Source: Earliella scabrosa (lineage: Eukaryota > Basidiomycota > Agaricomycetes > Polyporales > Polyporaceae). From it: 64,000 nucleotides of DNA. Shown piece after piece: positions 1-11,317 of this stretch (position 1 is the first letter of the stretch; every line of letters starts with the position of its first letter). The stretch is from assembly GCA_022605405.1 (NCBI GenBank), contig JABYQQ010000001.1, positions 2,604,001 to 2,668,000 of the forward strand. Direction: 5' to 3'. A program made the position numbers and the translations under genes. A model generated the notes under the pieces. That model saw nothing but the letters and a program-made list of their open reading frames with translations, searched no databases and was not told where the DNA came from.

Positions 1-1160
1 GACACCCCGGGAGATCGCGATAGCATCGATGCGCGCGTGCCGGCCGTGTCCGTGTCCGTGTGCTCCCCACTGTACGCGGGCTGTCGAACGAGCACCGCTG
101 GCCCCAGCAACGGCCGCGACCCCTAGGCCTGGGGGGCAAACCGAGAACGGCTAATTGGGGAGCGGCTGGGAATTTGGAATCGCGGATCCGGGGAAGCGTC
201 GACGCGCGCACGGCGCACTCCATTGGGAAGCGGACGGTGGGGGGCGCGCCACATGCTCGCGCACGGATGCGGCAGATGCGCGCACACGCGATGGCAGATG
301 GGGGGCTCGCGGACTTCAGAGCGCGTGCGCACGTTCGACGGTCGACGGTCGACGTGGCCTGCGGGACGAGGGCTATTGAGTGCTGAGTGCTGGAGTGCTG
401 AGTGACGAGCGAGGGTGCGACGCCGAGAACCGGGTCGTTCATTACGGGGTCTGCCATTGCGCATCCCCTGGGCACAGTTCTGAGGAAGCTCGAAGGTTCA
501 CGTCCAAGGATCAGCAAACGCCCGAAAGCCACCGCAGCGCCGCGCCCCACCTGCTTACCTCCGTCCATCCCTCTGGTGCCCGCGCATGCATGCAACCTAA
601 ACCTAGAATCCAAAGCAGGGTGTCCTCCCCGAGTTGTAAAACACGATGACGGTGCAGCAGCCGTGGCTGAAACTTTGAAGCCTCGAAACACCAGACTTTG
701 AAGCCAGGCTCGAACGAATTACGATGCGGGAGCCCGAGTGCGCTCGGCGCGTCCCCCAGCAGCTCGCGTGACTTCGTTGCATGACCCGTACGGGGAGGGG
801 AAGCACCGAGCTTCGACATCCGCCGCCGCGCCGCCACGAACTTTCGCGATCCCGGGGACAGTGCGCAGGCCGCGAACCTCGAACCTCTCTCGCGTCCAGC
901 TGGGTACTTGGTTGAGGACGACGGCTTGCCCTCCCCTTCTCTTCCGTCTTCGTCTTCGTCCTCGTCCTCGCCTTCGTGTCCAGCGCGGTTCGGTTCGAGA
1001 ACGAACTCCTCCTCGAGGAGCCGGCGGTTTGCGCGCCGCACGGGCACACGACTGGGCAGGGCCATCGAATTTGGGACGCCGATCATGTCCGTACGTGTAT
1101 ATGGGGCAACGCTCGGATCCACCTCCCAGGGAGCTATATGTGTACGTATGTATGTATATG

Positions 1161-1179
1161 CGTCCGTCCGTCCGTCCGG
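1161..1179. repeat. (CGTC)n microsatellite
   Basis: Four-base tandem repeat with period CGTC/GTCC, a little over four copies, directly after a TGTATG-rich stretch. Confidence 0.85.
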
Positions 1180-1500
1180 TGCCCGTGCCGCGGCGCGAAT
1201 GCTTAAGCCTTATACGTTATACGCTGTTGCCCCAGCCCGCGCAGGCCGGACCGGGCCCTCGGGTGCGGACGATGATTGAGGTGCGGATGCGGAGATGGAC
1301 ATATGGAACTCGCTCCGAAGTGCAAGGGAGGGGAAGGGGAAGGGGGATGAGAGGGTGGGTGGGTGAGAATGCGCAATTGAACTGAATTCGCGTGCGGGTG
1401 CGTCCTGCGTGCTTCGCTCGGTTCTGGAACGTGCGCTCGCACGCCCGGACGCGCGGGGGTGAGGGTCTGCGTGGTGGTACGAGTCGAATTCGAAAAAAGA

Positions 1501-1520
1501 GGGATGGGATGGGATGGGGT
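1501..1520 (+). repeat. (GGGAT)n G-rich microsatellite
   Basis: GGGAT repeated three times followed by GGGGT. Four runs of three or more G separated by two-base loops could fold as a G-quadruplex. The same unit recurs at 3571-3598. Confidence 0.8.
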
Positions 1521-2028
1521 GCGGAACGAGAAGAAGGGGAGAAGGGGTGGGGAGGGAGGGGGCAGAGGAGTTAGTGGTTGTGACGTATAACATCTGAGCC
1601 GCTGGGACGCGGTTTGGGGCGGTGGCTGGTTGGCAGCTAGTTCGTTCACGTTGGCCTGCAATGATTGGCGGTGCCGCAGATTTCGGTGTTGAGGGGAGGA
1701 TGTGGGGTGGGGGAGGGGACACGAGCCGTCACGCGCTCCCTTGACCGTTTCGTTCTTCATCTTCTCTCGAGCCAACCGACGTGTCTGGACGCGATGCCGA
1801 ATGCTGGGAGAACGCGCCGTATCCGACGTGTCGTACGAGGTGGGTGCGAGGTCGGCCAGAGCGCGATCCAGCTGGATGGATCATGACGTCCAACCATGGC
1901 CCTGGCGGATCTCGGCGTCGGAGCTGTATTCTCGCGAACGGCGAACACAGAGAGGCTGAGAGAGAGCTGGTGAAGATCAGAGAAGGCGGCATCGCTTTGG
2001 GGACATTGAGTACGAACACGGAGCAGAA

Positions 2029-2050
2029 GGGGGGGAAGGGGGGGGGGGGG
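2029..2050 (+). repeat. poly-G tract
   Basis: Seven G, two A, then thirteen G. This length is prone to sequencing and assembly error, so the exact count is uncertain. Confidence 0.85.
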
Positions 2051-3570
2051 CAGCTGAGCCCGGCACTGATGCATGATGGCACGCCGCGAGCTTCTCCGGT
2101 GTTCTCTGCGCTCCAGGTCCAACGCTGCATCGAACACACAATGCAGACCGAGAGGCCCGTGTCACCAGGTCGAGTCCTACCAGGTCCCATGTGCTGTGCG
2201 GTCGCGCGTCCGCCCCCAACCCCAGCGCAGCAGCAGGGCTGCTTCTTCTCGACTTGCGGCGTTCTGTCAGAACGAGAACAGGCTGAGCACGTCTCGACGA
2301 ACCTAGCACGATCGACCCGTGCTGGCAGCGACTAGCGGCAGTCCGCGTGGTATGTCAGTGGAGCTGGTCCCAAGAGGACGGCGACCAGCAATTACAACTG
2401 CGAGTTCTCTCGCGCTTCGCCTCCCCTGCCGAGCGCTACATTGGAATTGAACTGCGAACCGGGGGGGATGGTGTGAGGAATGGGGGATGGGAGGATGGGG
2501 GGATGGGCCCGGCCTGGAGCGGTCACGTACGAGCCTAAACCCACTGCTGGCCACAGGCACGCAGCAGGTGGGCACAGGACGCCCTAGTGGCGCGCTTCCT
2601 TCCTGAACGTTGGAACGCTACGCATGCGTGGTGCCCACTGCCGGATGCGTGAGTGTTCTGAGTCTGAGTGCGTGAGGGCGTGGGTGCGGGCGATCGTGGA
2701 TGCGGAAAGTCGAGTTCTGGCGACTCCACTCTTCCCGAGCCTTCTTCCACCATCGCGATTCTGGCGATCGATGCTCGCAGGGAGGGTGAGCAGGGGAGGG
2801 GAGCGCCGGGAGCGGGCTGGCACCATGAAACTCTGATGAAACTGGGGGATTTTCGTCAGACGTCAGTTGTCAGTCCGTGTCAGTCCGTGTCATGGTCACT
2901 AGCACTTAGTCCGCGTGCTCGGCTTCAAGCGCTGCGCGCTGAAATTCTGTTGTACAGGTGCACAGTGCCCCGTGCAAGATGCACGATGTACGATGACAGG
3001 TTGTCAATACTCAAGGGGACGCAGGATCAGACGACGAGCATGCAGCGGGCGGTGGACCGGGCCTCGGTCGGTCGTCACTAGTTCAAACGTTCACTTGCTC
3101 GCTCGTGCATCCATCCACGCATGGCACATGGATCTGCAAACAGGGCAGGGAAGCTTCACGTCCCAAGCCGCGCTCGACTCAAGCGCACCGAGCGGGGTGG
3201 CTGAGTGAAGGGCGAAGGGGCCGGGGGAGGGGGGGGGTGACGAGCGAAGGTTACACCAGAGGCCATGCCTGCCTGCGGGAAGCGTGCCGCGGGGAGAACG
3301 GGTGGCGGGCGCGGACGAATCAGCGCACGCGCCGAGGCGAGCGTGGGCGGGGGTGGGAGAGCGCAATAGAGTCGATGCGGTGCGCGCGCGGAGGCTTTTC
3401 AGGCAGCTGACCGGGGCCCACGCCCGCCGCTCTCACGTCGCGGGGCGCATGACTCGCGCGTTGGCTGTTGGCTGTTGGGGGGAGGGCGTGCTGGGTCGGG
3501 TCTAGGTTGCTCGATAGAGTTTCTGCGAATAGACTGGGACCGTTCTAAGCTTGACCGGCGGTTGTGTGGT

Positions 3571-3598
3571 GATGGGATGGGATGGGATGGGATGGGGG
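3571..3598 (+). repeat. (GATGG)n G-rich microsatellite
   Basis: Five copies of GATGG ending in a longer G run. With the same unit at 1501-1520 this gives two potential G-quadruplex sites on the same strand upstream of WOPR gene 1. Confidence 0.85.
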
Positions 3599-5740
3599 AC
3601 GTTTTGGCTTTAGTCAGGATTGGAATTGGCGGGCGATGCGGTGCGCTGCGGGATGTAGGGGCGGACGGAAGTGGGATGGCGGGCGCGTGGAGGGAGGGCT
3701 GCTGGTGGGAGATGGACGAAATGAGGATGGTGTGAGCGGGAAGATGATGGGAAACGGTGGAGAGAAGTCGGTGCCGGAGCTTGCTCTGGGAGTTCCGGAT
3801 GGGGAGATGAGGTTTCCGAGGGTTAGCAGCGAGTCGCGACGCGAGTGGGTGCGTGCCTGTGGGAGAGCTCCGTGTTCGTCGCGCTGGAAGTGGGCAGAGA
3901 AAGCAGGACGCTTGGCGGATTGGGTGGGCGTGACGTTGGGCGAAATACATACATAGCGAGCGGAGGGGGCTGGAGACAAAGGAGGTTAGCGTGGAGGGCG
4001 GGAGTTGTCAGGGCCTGGGTCGGGTTGTGGAGCAGGACAAGACGGAGATGATCGGACGAGGACGGTGTGGATGCGGCTAGCGACTGCCCTGGCCGTGTCC
4101 CATCGATGCGAACAGGAGATATGGTGTGATTCTGCGCCTCCTTTGGGAATGCTGACCGCGGCGCCACTCTCATCGTCCCCGATCCATTTGGGACAGGACG
4201 ATCGACGCCCTCAGATCTGCTTCCGTGCTCTGCGCCACTCGAAATAGCATTCTGTCACCCGTCTGAGCCTCCCCATGCCACCCATGCCGTCACCCGCCGC
4301 CCTGCCCGCCCGCCGTCCTCTGTCCCACCTCTTGCAGCGGTCGGCGAGAGAGTGCGCCCGCCAGGCGCGCCATGCATGCCACTGCCATCCTCCCCTGCCA
4401 TGCCCATTGGTCCAGCGGGCCCATCAGTTCGCCCCCGTCACTGCCCAGACACGTCCCCCAACCCATCCCCAATCCGTCCGTCCAAGCCCACTCAACGTCC
4501 GACGTCACGCCAGCCCACCGCATGGCCCGACTCGCACCGCGCCTCCTCAGTCAGACGACTCCTCCCCCGGCACCCTCCGGCGCCTCCATCTCTCCTTCGC
4601 TGAATCACTGATTCTGGGGTGCGCTGCTCTTTCGAGCCCAGACGAATCACCACTAGCCGACGCTACTCGCCCGAGCACCGATCCGTGTGACGGTGCCCCC
4701 GAGATCCTGGCCTTCGGCTGTCCTGCCATGCCCAATACAATCCGTTCAACAGCGCGAGTGACGTCGGATCAGGGTGCTGCTCTCAGGCTTCAGCTGCACC
4801 ATGCCTTTGCGACTCTCACCCGAGCACAGCACCCAGATGCGCACGCTCATCTCTCTCCCGACGATTCTAGTGCCGATGGCTCTCTGCGACGACCCCTCAC
4901 CACATGGCGTCATGACCCCGCTAGGCTTGGGCGGCGTGCGACCAAGAACGTCGATAGAACCAGTCAAAGTCTCGGCTTCCTTGCGGACACTGTTTCGTGA
5001 ACCACACGCATGGGTGCGTGACCTCGCCTGCCGTTGGTCAGCGGCCGGATGTCTTCCCGCGAAGGTTTCTGGTCGCGCAGAAGACAGATGGCAGAAGAGG
5101 GAAGGGTCAATGGCGTGGACGTACTACGTACACCACTCGCACTATCCCCCTCCGAGCGCAGAATGGAGAACGCACGAGAGCGTCAGCGGCGCGTTGCTAC
5201 GGCGGTGGAGTGGGAGCGAGGCAGGATGCATTGAGCAGCGTGGCCGGAAGCGCAGATGCGCCTGGAAGAACAGATATTGAAGAAAGGGTGCCTGATCACA
5301 GGAGGGGAGGATGCCGGAGGAGGGAATGGGACGCTGCTGGAAGGGCCTAGTGCGCGGAATGGACGCAGCGAAGGCGGGCACGAGGAGGGTGTGGAAGACG
5401 TGTGGAATCGGACTGACGAAGAGGGGACGGTGCGTAGCGTGCGTGTGTGCAGAGCAGGGACGATCAAGGCATAATAGAGTTGATAGAGTTCGCTATGGGG
5501 TAATGACTAAGAAGATCGAGATCCCCCAGAATTAGATTGGCAGGCGGCTTACCACTCTCCTGGTCCCGCCCGCCCGTTCGGGCCAGTAGTGTCCGTTTCT
5601 CCGGTTCGGTCAGACTTTCTCGCTCTTAATATTTCCAGACTTATTCCCTGCCTGATGCGGCTAAGAACCTCGCTCTACTGCTACCTCTCCACCGTCCTTC
5701 TTCCTCCCCTCTGATCAATCAGAGCTCTCTGCCCGATATC

Positions 5741-5748
5741 TATATAAT
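5741..5748 (+). promoter_or_regulatory. TATA box of WOPR gene 1
   Basis: TATATAAT lies about 110 bases before the start codon at 5856 and is followed by a C/T-rich stretch (about 5751-5850), the usual layout of a strong fungal core promoter. A near-palindrome CTGATCAATCAG sits just upstream at 5711-5722. Confidence 0.6.
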
Positions 5749-5855
5749 CGCTCCCTCCCCTCCGCCCCCGCTCTCCTGCCTTCCGTCCCCTCCTCCCCGC
5801 CCTCTCCGTCCCCCGCCGTCCCCTCCTCCTCCTTATCACCGCCCCCCGAGGAGCC

Positions 5856-7439
5856 ATGCAGCGCCCCACCCTCACCAACGTCCACATCCGCTCCGCTGCA
5901 GATGCCCACAAGCTTTTCTACGCCGTCCAACTCGGTCACCTCCCCAAAATCGAGAAGCGCCTCGATGCGAACGAGCGGGCTGCCCTCCGCCCAGGAGATG
6001 TCTATGTGTGGGAAGAGAAGGGGCCGAACGCGGATTCCTTCAGCGTCAGCATGGAGCGGTTTACAGAGGGAAAGTCATGGACTGCGTCGCGTGTCCGCGA
6101 GGTGCGTAGCTAGCGTCCTCTCACCTATCTCCGCTCTCACACCTTCCGCCGCCGGTAGGACTTCCTCATGTATTTCGAGAGTCCTCGGAAGGGGAAGGGC
6201 AATGCGAGGTGCGTACCCGTTGCCCCGAGATATCCGCGCGAACCGTGATGGACGCCCTCCCTCCCAAACTAGAACGTCCGAAAATCAGGTCGTGCGCCCA
6301 GGCGAGCAGGACCTCTATATCAAGCTCACATACTCGGTCATTCGCGAGGACCTCAACAAGGACTCAAAAGACACCGACGACAAACAAAAGAAGCCCCCAA
6401 AGTGGCACATGAGTGCGCTTCCCTCTATTCCCTCGTATATGCGCCGGCCGGGGATCGCTAACGCGCCTCGCGCAGATGCGTACTTCACTAAATTGACCGA
6501 GGGCCAATTGCGCACGATCGACGACATCCCTTTGCTCCGTGACCTCGTAGTCCCCGAGGGCATCTTCCGAAGTGCGCGCACCACAAAGCCCGGAAAGCGC
6601 GGCGAGGGCTCGCGAACATCGACGTCCACTGTCAAGCGTATGTATGCACCTTTCCCTCCTCATCCCACCCGTCGCGTGCGCGCGCAAGAATCGCCCCCAC
6701 CTGTTCCCGTCCCCGGCGGACCTAGTTCGCTCCCCAGCTTGATAGCGTCACAAGTTAGCTTGTCGGAAGTCATGGCCCCACCGTCCGGCTCGATTGCTCT
6801 TCACCCGCCCCATCAACCCCCTCTTGTTCCCGCACCGTCATTCTATCCCGAGGTGAATTGGTAACTCTGCTGAGTAGAGTCATTCTCTTGCTCACAGCAT
6901 GCCTGCAGCAGCAACATTCCCAGTTGGCTCACGCACTCTCGCATCCCGACCACATCATGCTCTCAGAAGAGATGAAACCGCAGCTCATGCCCATCTCCAT
7001 CTCCGCGTCGTACAATGCCACTTTCTCTCCCGTGACAGAGCCCACGCCCCAGTACGGATGGGCCACTGACATGGGATACGCGTCCTCGCCAGTGGAGGCA
7101 CAACAGCAGGCGCGGATGTGGAACTCGGGCTCGCCGACGTCCTCCGAGCACTCCATCCGCTCCATCCGCTCGACCCACACGCCCCTGCACATGTCCCCCA
7201 GCCTCTCGAGCGCATCGACGTCCTCGCAGGACTCGCCCATGCTCATGGCAGCGACGCCCCCGCTCTGGGACGACGGCGAGCCGTACAAGCCCGCCCCCAT
7301 CCTGCCGGCGGACCACGGCCAGGGCGCGCGGGTCGACCTCGCCCCGCTCGAGACCCTCCCGCGGGGCCACGTCTACCGTCGGTGCCCGGCCGACGACCGC
7401 GCTCTGCGCCTGCTCGCCCTGGCCCCCGGCGCGCGCTGA
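5856..7439 (+). CDS. WOPR-domain (Gti1/Pac2 family) transcription regulator 1
   Basis: Fungal-specific DNA-binding regulator of the WOPR family (relatives: Wor1, Ryp1, Sge1, Pac2, Gti1), which control morphological switching and development in the nucleus. Exons 5856-6101, 6159-6208, 6273-6412, 6476-6852 and 6909-7439 join in phase to 447 aa. WOPRa begins near residue 3 (TNVHIRSAADAHKLFYAV) and includes the family signatures LRPGDVYVWEE and RFTEGKSW; WOPRb includes DLYIKLTYSV and KWHMNAYF. The third intron splits the Asn codon of KWHMNAYF exactly as in the paralogue at 62889. The C-terminal half is Pro/Ser-rich and low in complexity, as in other family members. The last acceptor (6908) was chosen because it alone keeps the long downstream frame. 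Which subfamily (Pac2-like or Wor1-like) it belongs to was not decided. Confidence 0.9.
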
Positions 7440-8199
7440 TAGCTATTAGCGTCGTCTGTGGTTGGGTCCGATTGCCTCGAGGCTCCCGCGCGCCCGCTTC
7501 GCGTTTCAAGAGTGGCTGGCCATCAAAGGGGCAGAGGCGGGACTGCGGACGCGCTACACGCGTCTACGTCACTGGTGACCGACGCTTCTCAGGAACCGTT
7601 GTTCCCGCGGGCCGCCGCCGTTTTACGCAGCGCGCACTGCGACCGTCGAATCAGGGAAGATCAGCGATGGTGCTTGCTGCATGCATGCGAAACGATCTCA
7701 CCACCTGGCACGCTGCCGCCTCCCGGTCTCGCCCGTCTCGCCCGTCTCATCACATCTGGAATGGGCGACGAGCTACAAATAGCATATGTGCGCGCCAAGC
7801 ACTGGCGGGCGTGGGCGGGGTTGTACAGTATTGGCGGCTGGGGGGTGGGCACATGGAGTCCTGGACGCGGCCGGGACTCAGGCTCAGCTCTGCGCTTCCC
7901 GACTTCGGAACGCTTGAAGTTGTCGCGACTTCCCCCCGCTGTTTCGTTCTTGCCTCGTACGGTGCACGTCTATTCTCACGATTTGTCATCCGTCTTCAGC
8001 ATTGACCACTGGTCGGAGAGTCATTGGACAATTCTCTCTCTTTCTCTTTCTCTCGAGCTCTGGAGCTCCAACTCTGGGCTTCAGAGATATCGATATCCCC
8101 ACACACACTGCAATCATCAATGTAACAGTAGCCAGGTTATACCAGCACATCGGACAGAGCCTTCTCCTCTCATCATGCCGTATTTGCACATGCATATCC

Positions 8200-8217
8200 A
8201 TCATCATCATCATCATC
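8200..8217 (+). repeat. (CAT)n microsatellite
   Basis: Six tandem CAT units, with further CATCAT pairs on both sides (about 8171 and 8229). Confidence 0.8.
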
Positions 8218-8550
8218 TCGCATTTTGTCATCATTTCTTCTGTCGAGCTGGAAGGCGTTTCGCAGGTGGTGCGGAACGTCGGAATTCTGCTTGTCGCCTG
8301 TGTAGCAACCGGTATGATCGTACGTACATATCCGTAGGTGCGATTCGCACTGTCGGAGTCGCGTTTGACACTCGTATACATACATATGTACTTGTTCGGC
8401 GTTCGCGTCTCGCGCGGCGTTTGGCTCGCACCCGCCACCAGGAAGGAAGGACAATCAGGAGCAGCGTGCGGCCAGACTTGGACTTTGGGGCCCTCTGAAT
8501 CGGAGCTCTGGAGATTCTGATAAGCATACGCATGCGCGTAACGGCCGTAA

Positions 8551-8564
8551 CGTACGTACGTACG
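8551..8564. repeat. (CGTA)n self-complementary repeat
   Basis: Alternating CGTA/ACGT units form a perfect palindrome, preceded by ACGGCCGT, also palindromic. No function can be assigned. Confidence 0.7.
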
Positions 8565-9073
8565 CCGTGCAGCTGGTACCGTCCAGTGTCCGGACTGAGT
8601 ACTGAGTCAGCAGACTCGCTCGCATTCGGGGATCACAACATCATGCAATCGCAGGTTCCTCCACCAACCGTGAGTGTCCTATTGTAGCAAGAACAGGGCT
8701 TGTTCCGCCCTTGTGCCTTCTGCACTTCTAGCTCGCGATCCGTACGGTTCTCGCAGCCTGGCTGTGATGCGCGCGCGCCGTGGGGGACGTCCGGCGCTGG
8801 GTTCTCGAACATGCGACCGCGAGGGTCCTATACATACCGGACCCCGGTGGCTTGCGCACTGCGCGATTCTCCAGCATGCTTGTCAGTTGTCGCTGTCAGC
8901 GCCGTTTCTGTTCAAGGTAGTTTCTGCGCGGCCGTTCTGATCTGCGCGTACGCGCGGCGACAGCTGGAGTTAGCCTGGGTTACTTAGCTGACTTGTTTAG
9001 ACTTGGGGCTGGCTCGGGATTTGACCGAGGGGGCGCGCTATAAACCCTCCCCTCGTTGTTCGAACACGAGGCA

Positions 9074-9091
9074 GGGCGGGGCGGGGCGGGG
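9074..9091 (+). repeat. (GGGGC)n G-rich repeat
   Basis: Three GGGGC-type units with four G-runs, a potential G-quadruplex on the plus strand about 30 bases after a TATAAA element. Confidence 0.75.
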
Positions 9092-11317
9092 TTGGCGGAG
9101 CGATTTGCGATCAATGGTCCGCAATTTCCGGGACGCGCTTCGCGCTTGGATCGGGCCGTGTCGGGTGCCAGTGCTTGGCTCGGGTGCCGCCTTCGGCCCT
9201 CGGGAGTCGGGAGAGTAGAGTCGGGACTGTGATTTCGGGAGGCGTTCCCGCGGCATGGTGATTAGCGTGGAATATGTGCAGTATGTCGTTATCAGCTCAA
9301 GGCACTTGCTACGGACGGAGAGCTACACCACGGTCTACGACGGTGCTATGTCGTATAAGCTTCAGAAGCGGCAAAAGAGACGAAGTGAGTAAGTAAGTTG
9401 TGTTGGAGCTTGCCAAGTTGCAGTGAGAGCGAACGAGTGTCTGATCGGGAAGGAGCCGGAGCCGCGGGTGCGAAAACCGTAAACCCGGCGCTCGAGGTGG
9501 GCGGGAATTGCCTGAAGAGGCAGGAGCTGCTAATTTAGGGTTTGGGGCCGGGGTGCCATCAGTCTTCAGGCCGCTGTGACTCGGGGGCTCGCTCCGGTTC
9601 GGTGGATCGGCGCCACCGAGCCGCAAGAGGACGCGCATGCACCCTGAGGCCGCGCATCTTGCATCTCTACTCAGTGCTGCCATCTCTGCTCCCAGAACAC
9701 GTCGCCGTCGCCATCGTAACTGCCGCTGCCCCTTTCCCGCGACGAGGACTAGCCAGGGCGACGAACAGTTGGGACGAGGACGAGACCAACACGCGCATCA
9801 TCGCCGCAGCGATACCGATCTGCGACCGCTCGCTCGACTCGACGACGACGACGACGATTGGACAAGACGACGCCGCCGTGTTTGACGCTCCCAAGCTGAC
9901 CATTACATCAATCAGCACACCGATTTCTCCGACTCACCTGCAGTCGAAGTGTGGCACTGTGCCCCGAGCACGTCGAGCATCAAGAGGGGCACTTCAAGCC
10001 TCCAGTTGCGACGCATCAGGAGCTGCGTCATCCGTGCATGGTAGTGGTACTGGAACAGGCATCGAATTGGTAAGTCGTGTCCTCGGTCCCTCCGTCGGCT
10101 CCGCCTTCTTGGATTTGGGGGACGTGGACGTGGACGGCGTGCTCTCGAGTATGTGGCGCGCGTGGCTCGGGGGGCTGGTTATCCGGATACGCCTAGCTGC
10201 ATATATATGCCTGTGCCCCTCGTGCGGTCAGGCTCGATAGACAACCCCGAAGGGCACGGCCAACAGACGGGTGGTGCCGACCCACATGCGCGCATTTCCG
10301 TGCTAGGAGGCATATTAGACGTTCGGTGCGCTTGCCTACCACCCTGAGGCCTAATGACGCTGCATCGTGCCACATCTGGCAGGATGGTGTCGCGGTACGC
10401 CACATCTCTATTGGGACTGAACGACTGCAGACATGCGAGTCATATATCATGCGTCCAATATCGACGCAACGTGTTAGGCCCTAGCCCCAGGACTCGGTAC
10501 GCACGGGGTGCAACCGTCTAAGCGGTTATGTGCGCTCAGGGCTGCGTCCCTGAAATGAGTTATCAGTGGTTGACGCTCGGATGAGACGTTGGGTCGTTGC
10601 ACCCTGCGCCACACGATGGAGACCGTCTGTGTCAGGTTGAACGGCGCCCGCTCTCCAATGTATTGCGGTTTCGCAACCTTCTCATCATTTGAGCATCGAC
10701 GTCAAGGGGCGGAAATCATTTGACATCGAACCAGGCATGCACCGCATGCAGATGGCCACTGGTCGTATGTACGACGCCGAATACGGCGTAGGGGAGCACA
10801 ACCCGCCAGGTCGGTGGGAATAAACAGCTTGTATTGTTGTCCAAGCGACTCCAGAATTTTACGACACGACGCAAATGACGTTGAGTGTCGAGATGTCTGG
10901 GAGAGCACTTCCTGCCGATGTAGCCACGCCCTCTGCGTCTTGCGCTGTTCTGCATCGCTCAGGGTGCGCTGTTGCTGCTCGCGAACATCATTCGCGGCCG
11001 GCATCTCTTGCGTAAAGTTGACTCTATGGTTATGTCCCAGTTGGGTCATTGACGCCGGATCCTGGGGGCATGCTCGCTTCGGAGGGGATGCGGGTTGTCT
11101 TCTACGTCAACCGCCTCCCCTTTGAACCGTTGCTTCCCTGCCCTCCGCCACAACTCTGCTTGTCCCTTATTTTCGACCTGTGCAGCATGGGTCATACTCA
11201 CTCTGGCTTCCGGCCAAACTTGCCCCCTGCGCGGGAAACTCCTTGCCGTCGATTGCCCGTGTCACAGAGATCGACTAAAACTGAACACTGTGCCTCGCCC
11301 AGGAAGCTTGAAGCCTC

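Larger units (their letters stand above)
1..5740. other. long gene-free region upstream of WOPR gene 1
   Basis: No open frame here has splice-consistent continuation, recognisable motifs or support on one strand only; long frames overlap on both strands, as expected in GC-rich DNA. The stretch is strongly purine-skewed in places and carries G-runs and microsatellites listed separately. Master regulators of the WOPR family in other fungi can have very long upstream regions, so this may be regulatory DNA, but that is inference. A lineage-specific gene or non-coding RNA cannot be excluded. Confidence 0.5.
7440..11317. other. gene-poor region between WOPR gene 1 and the F-box gene
   Basis: No frame here shows a recognised family or a convincing exon chain. 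The longest plus-strand frame (9542-10240) is low in complexity with no start context or homology that I can recognise. A TATAAA element at about 9040 is not followed by an obvious gene. Microsatellites are listed separately. Confidence 0.45.

Noticed and set aside
511..1775. Overlapping frames of 120-215 codons on both strands
   Set aside because: Open frames on both strands over the same DNA with Ser/Pro/Arg-biased content are typical of GC-rich non-coding sequence; no family or exon chain recognised.
8200..9860. Clustered short tandem repeats considered as a CRISPR-like array
   Set aside because: Units are 3-5 bases without unique spacers; the genome is fungal, so these are microsatellites.
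9542..10240. 232-codon plus-strand frame, considered as a gene
   Set aside because: Low in complexity, begins inside a GC-rich stretch, has an opposite-strand counterpart, shows no motif or splice-supported partner, and has no convincing promoter relation.
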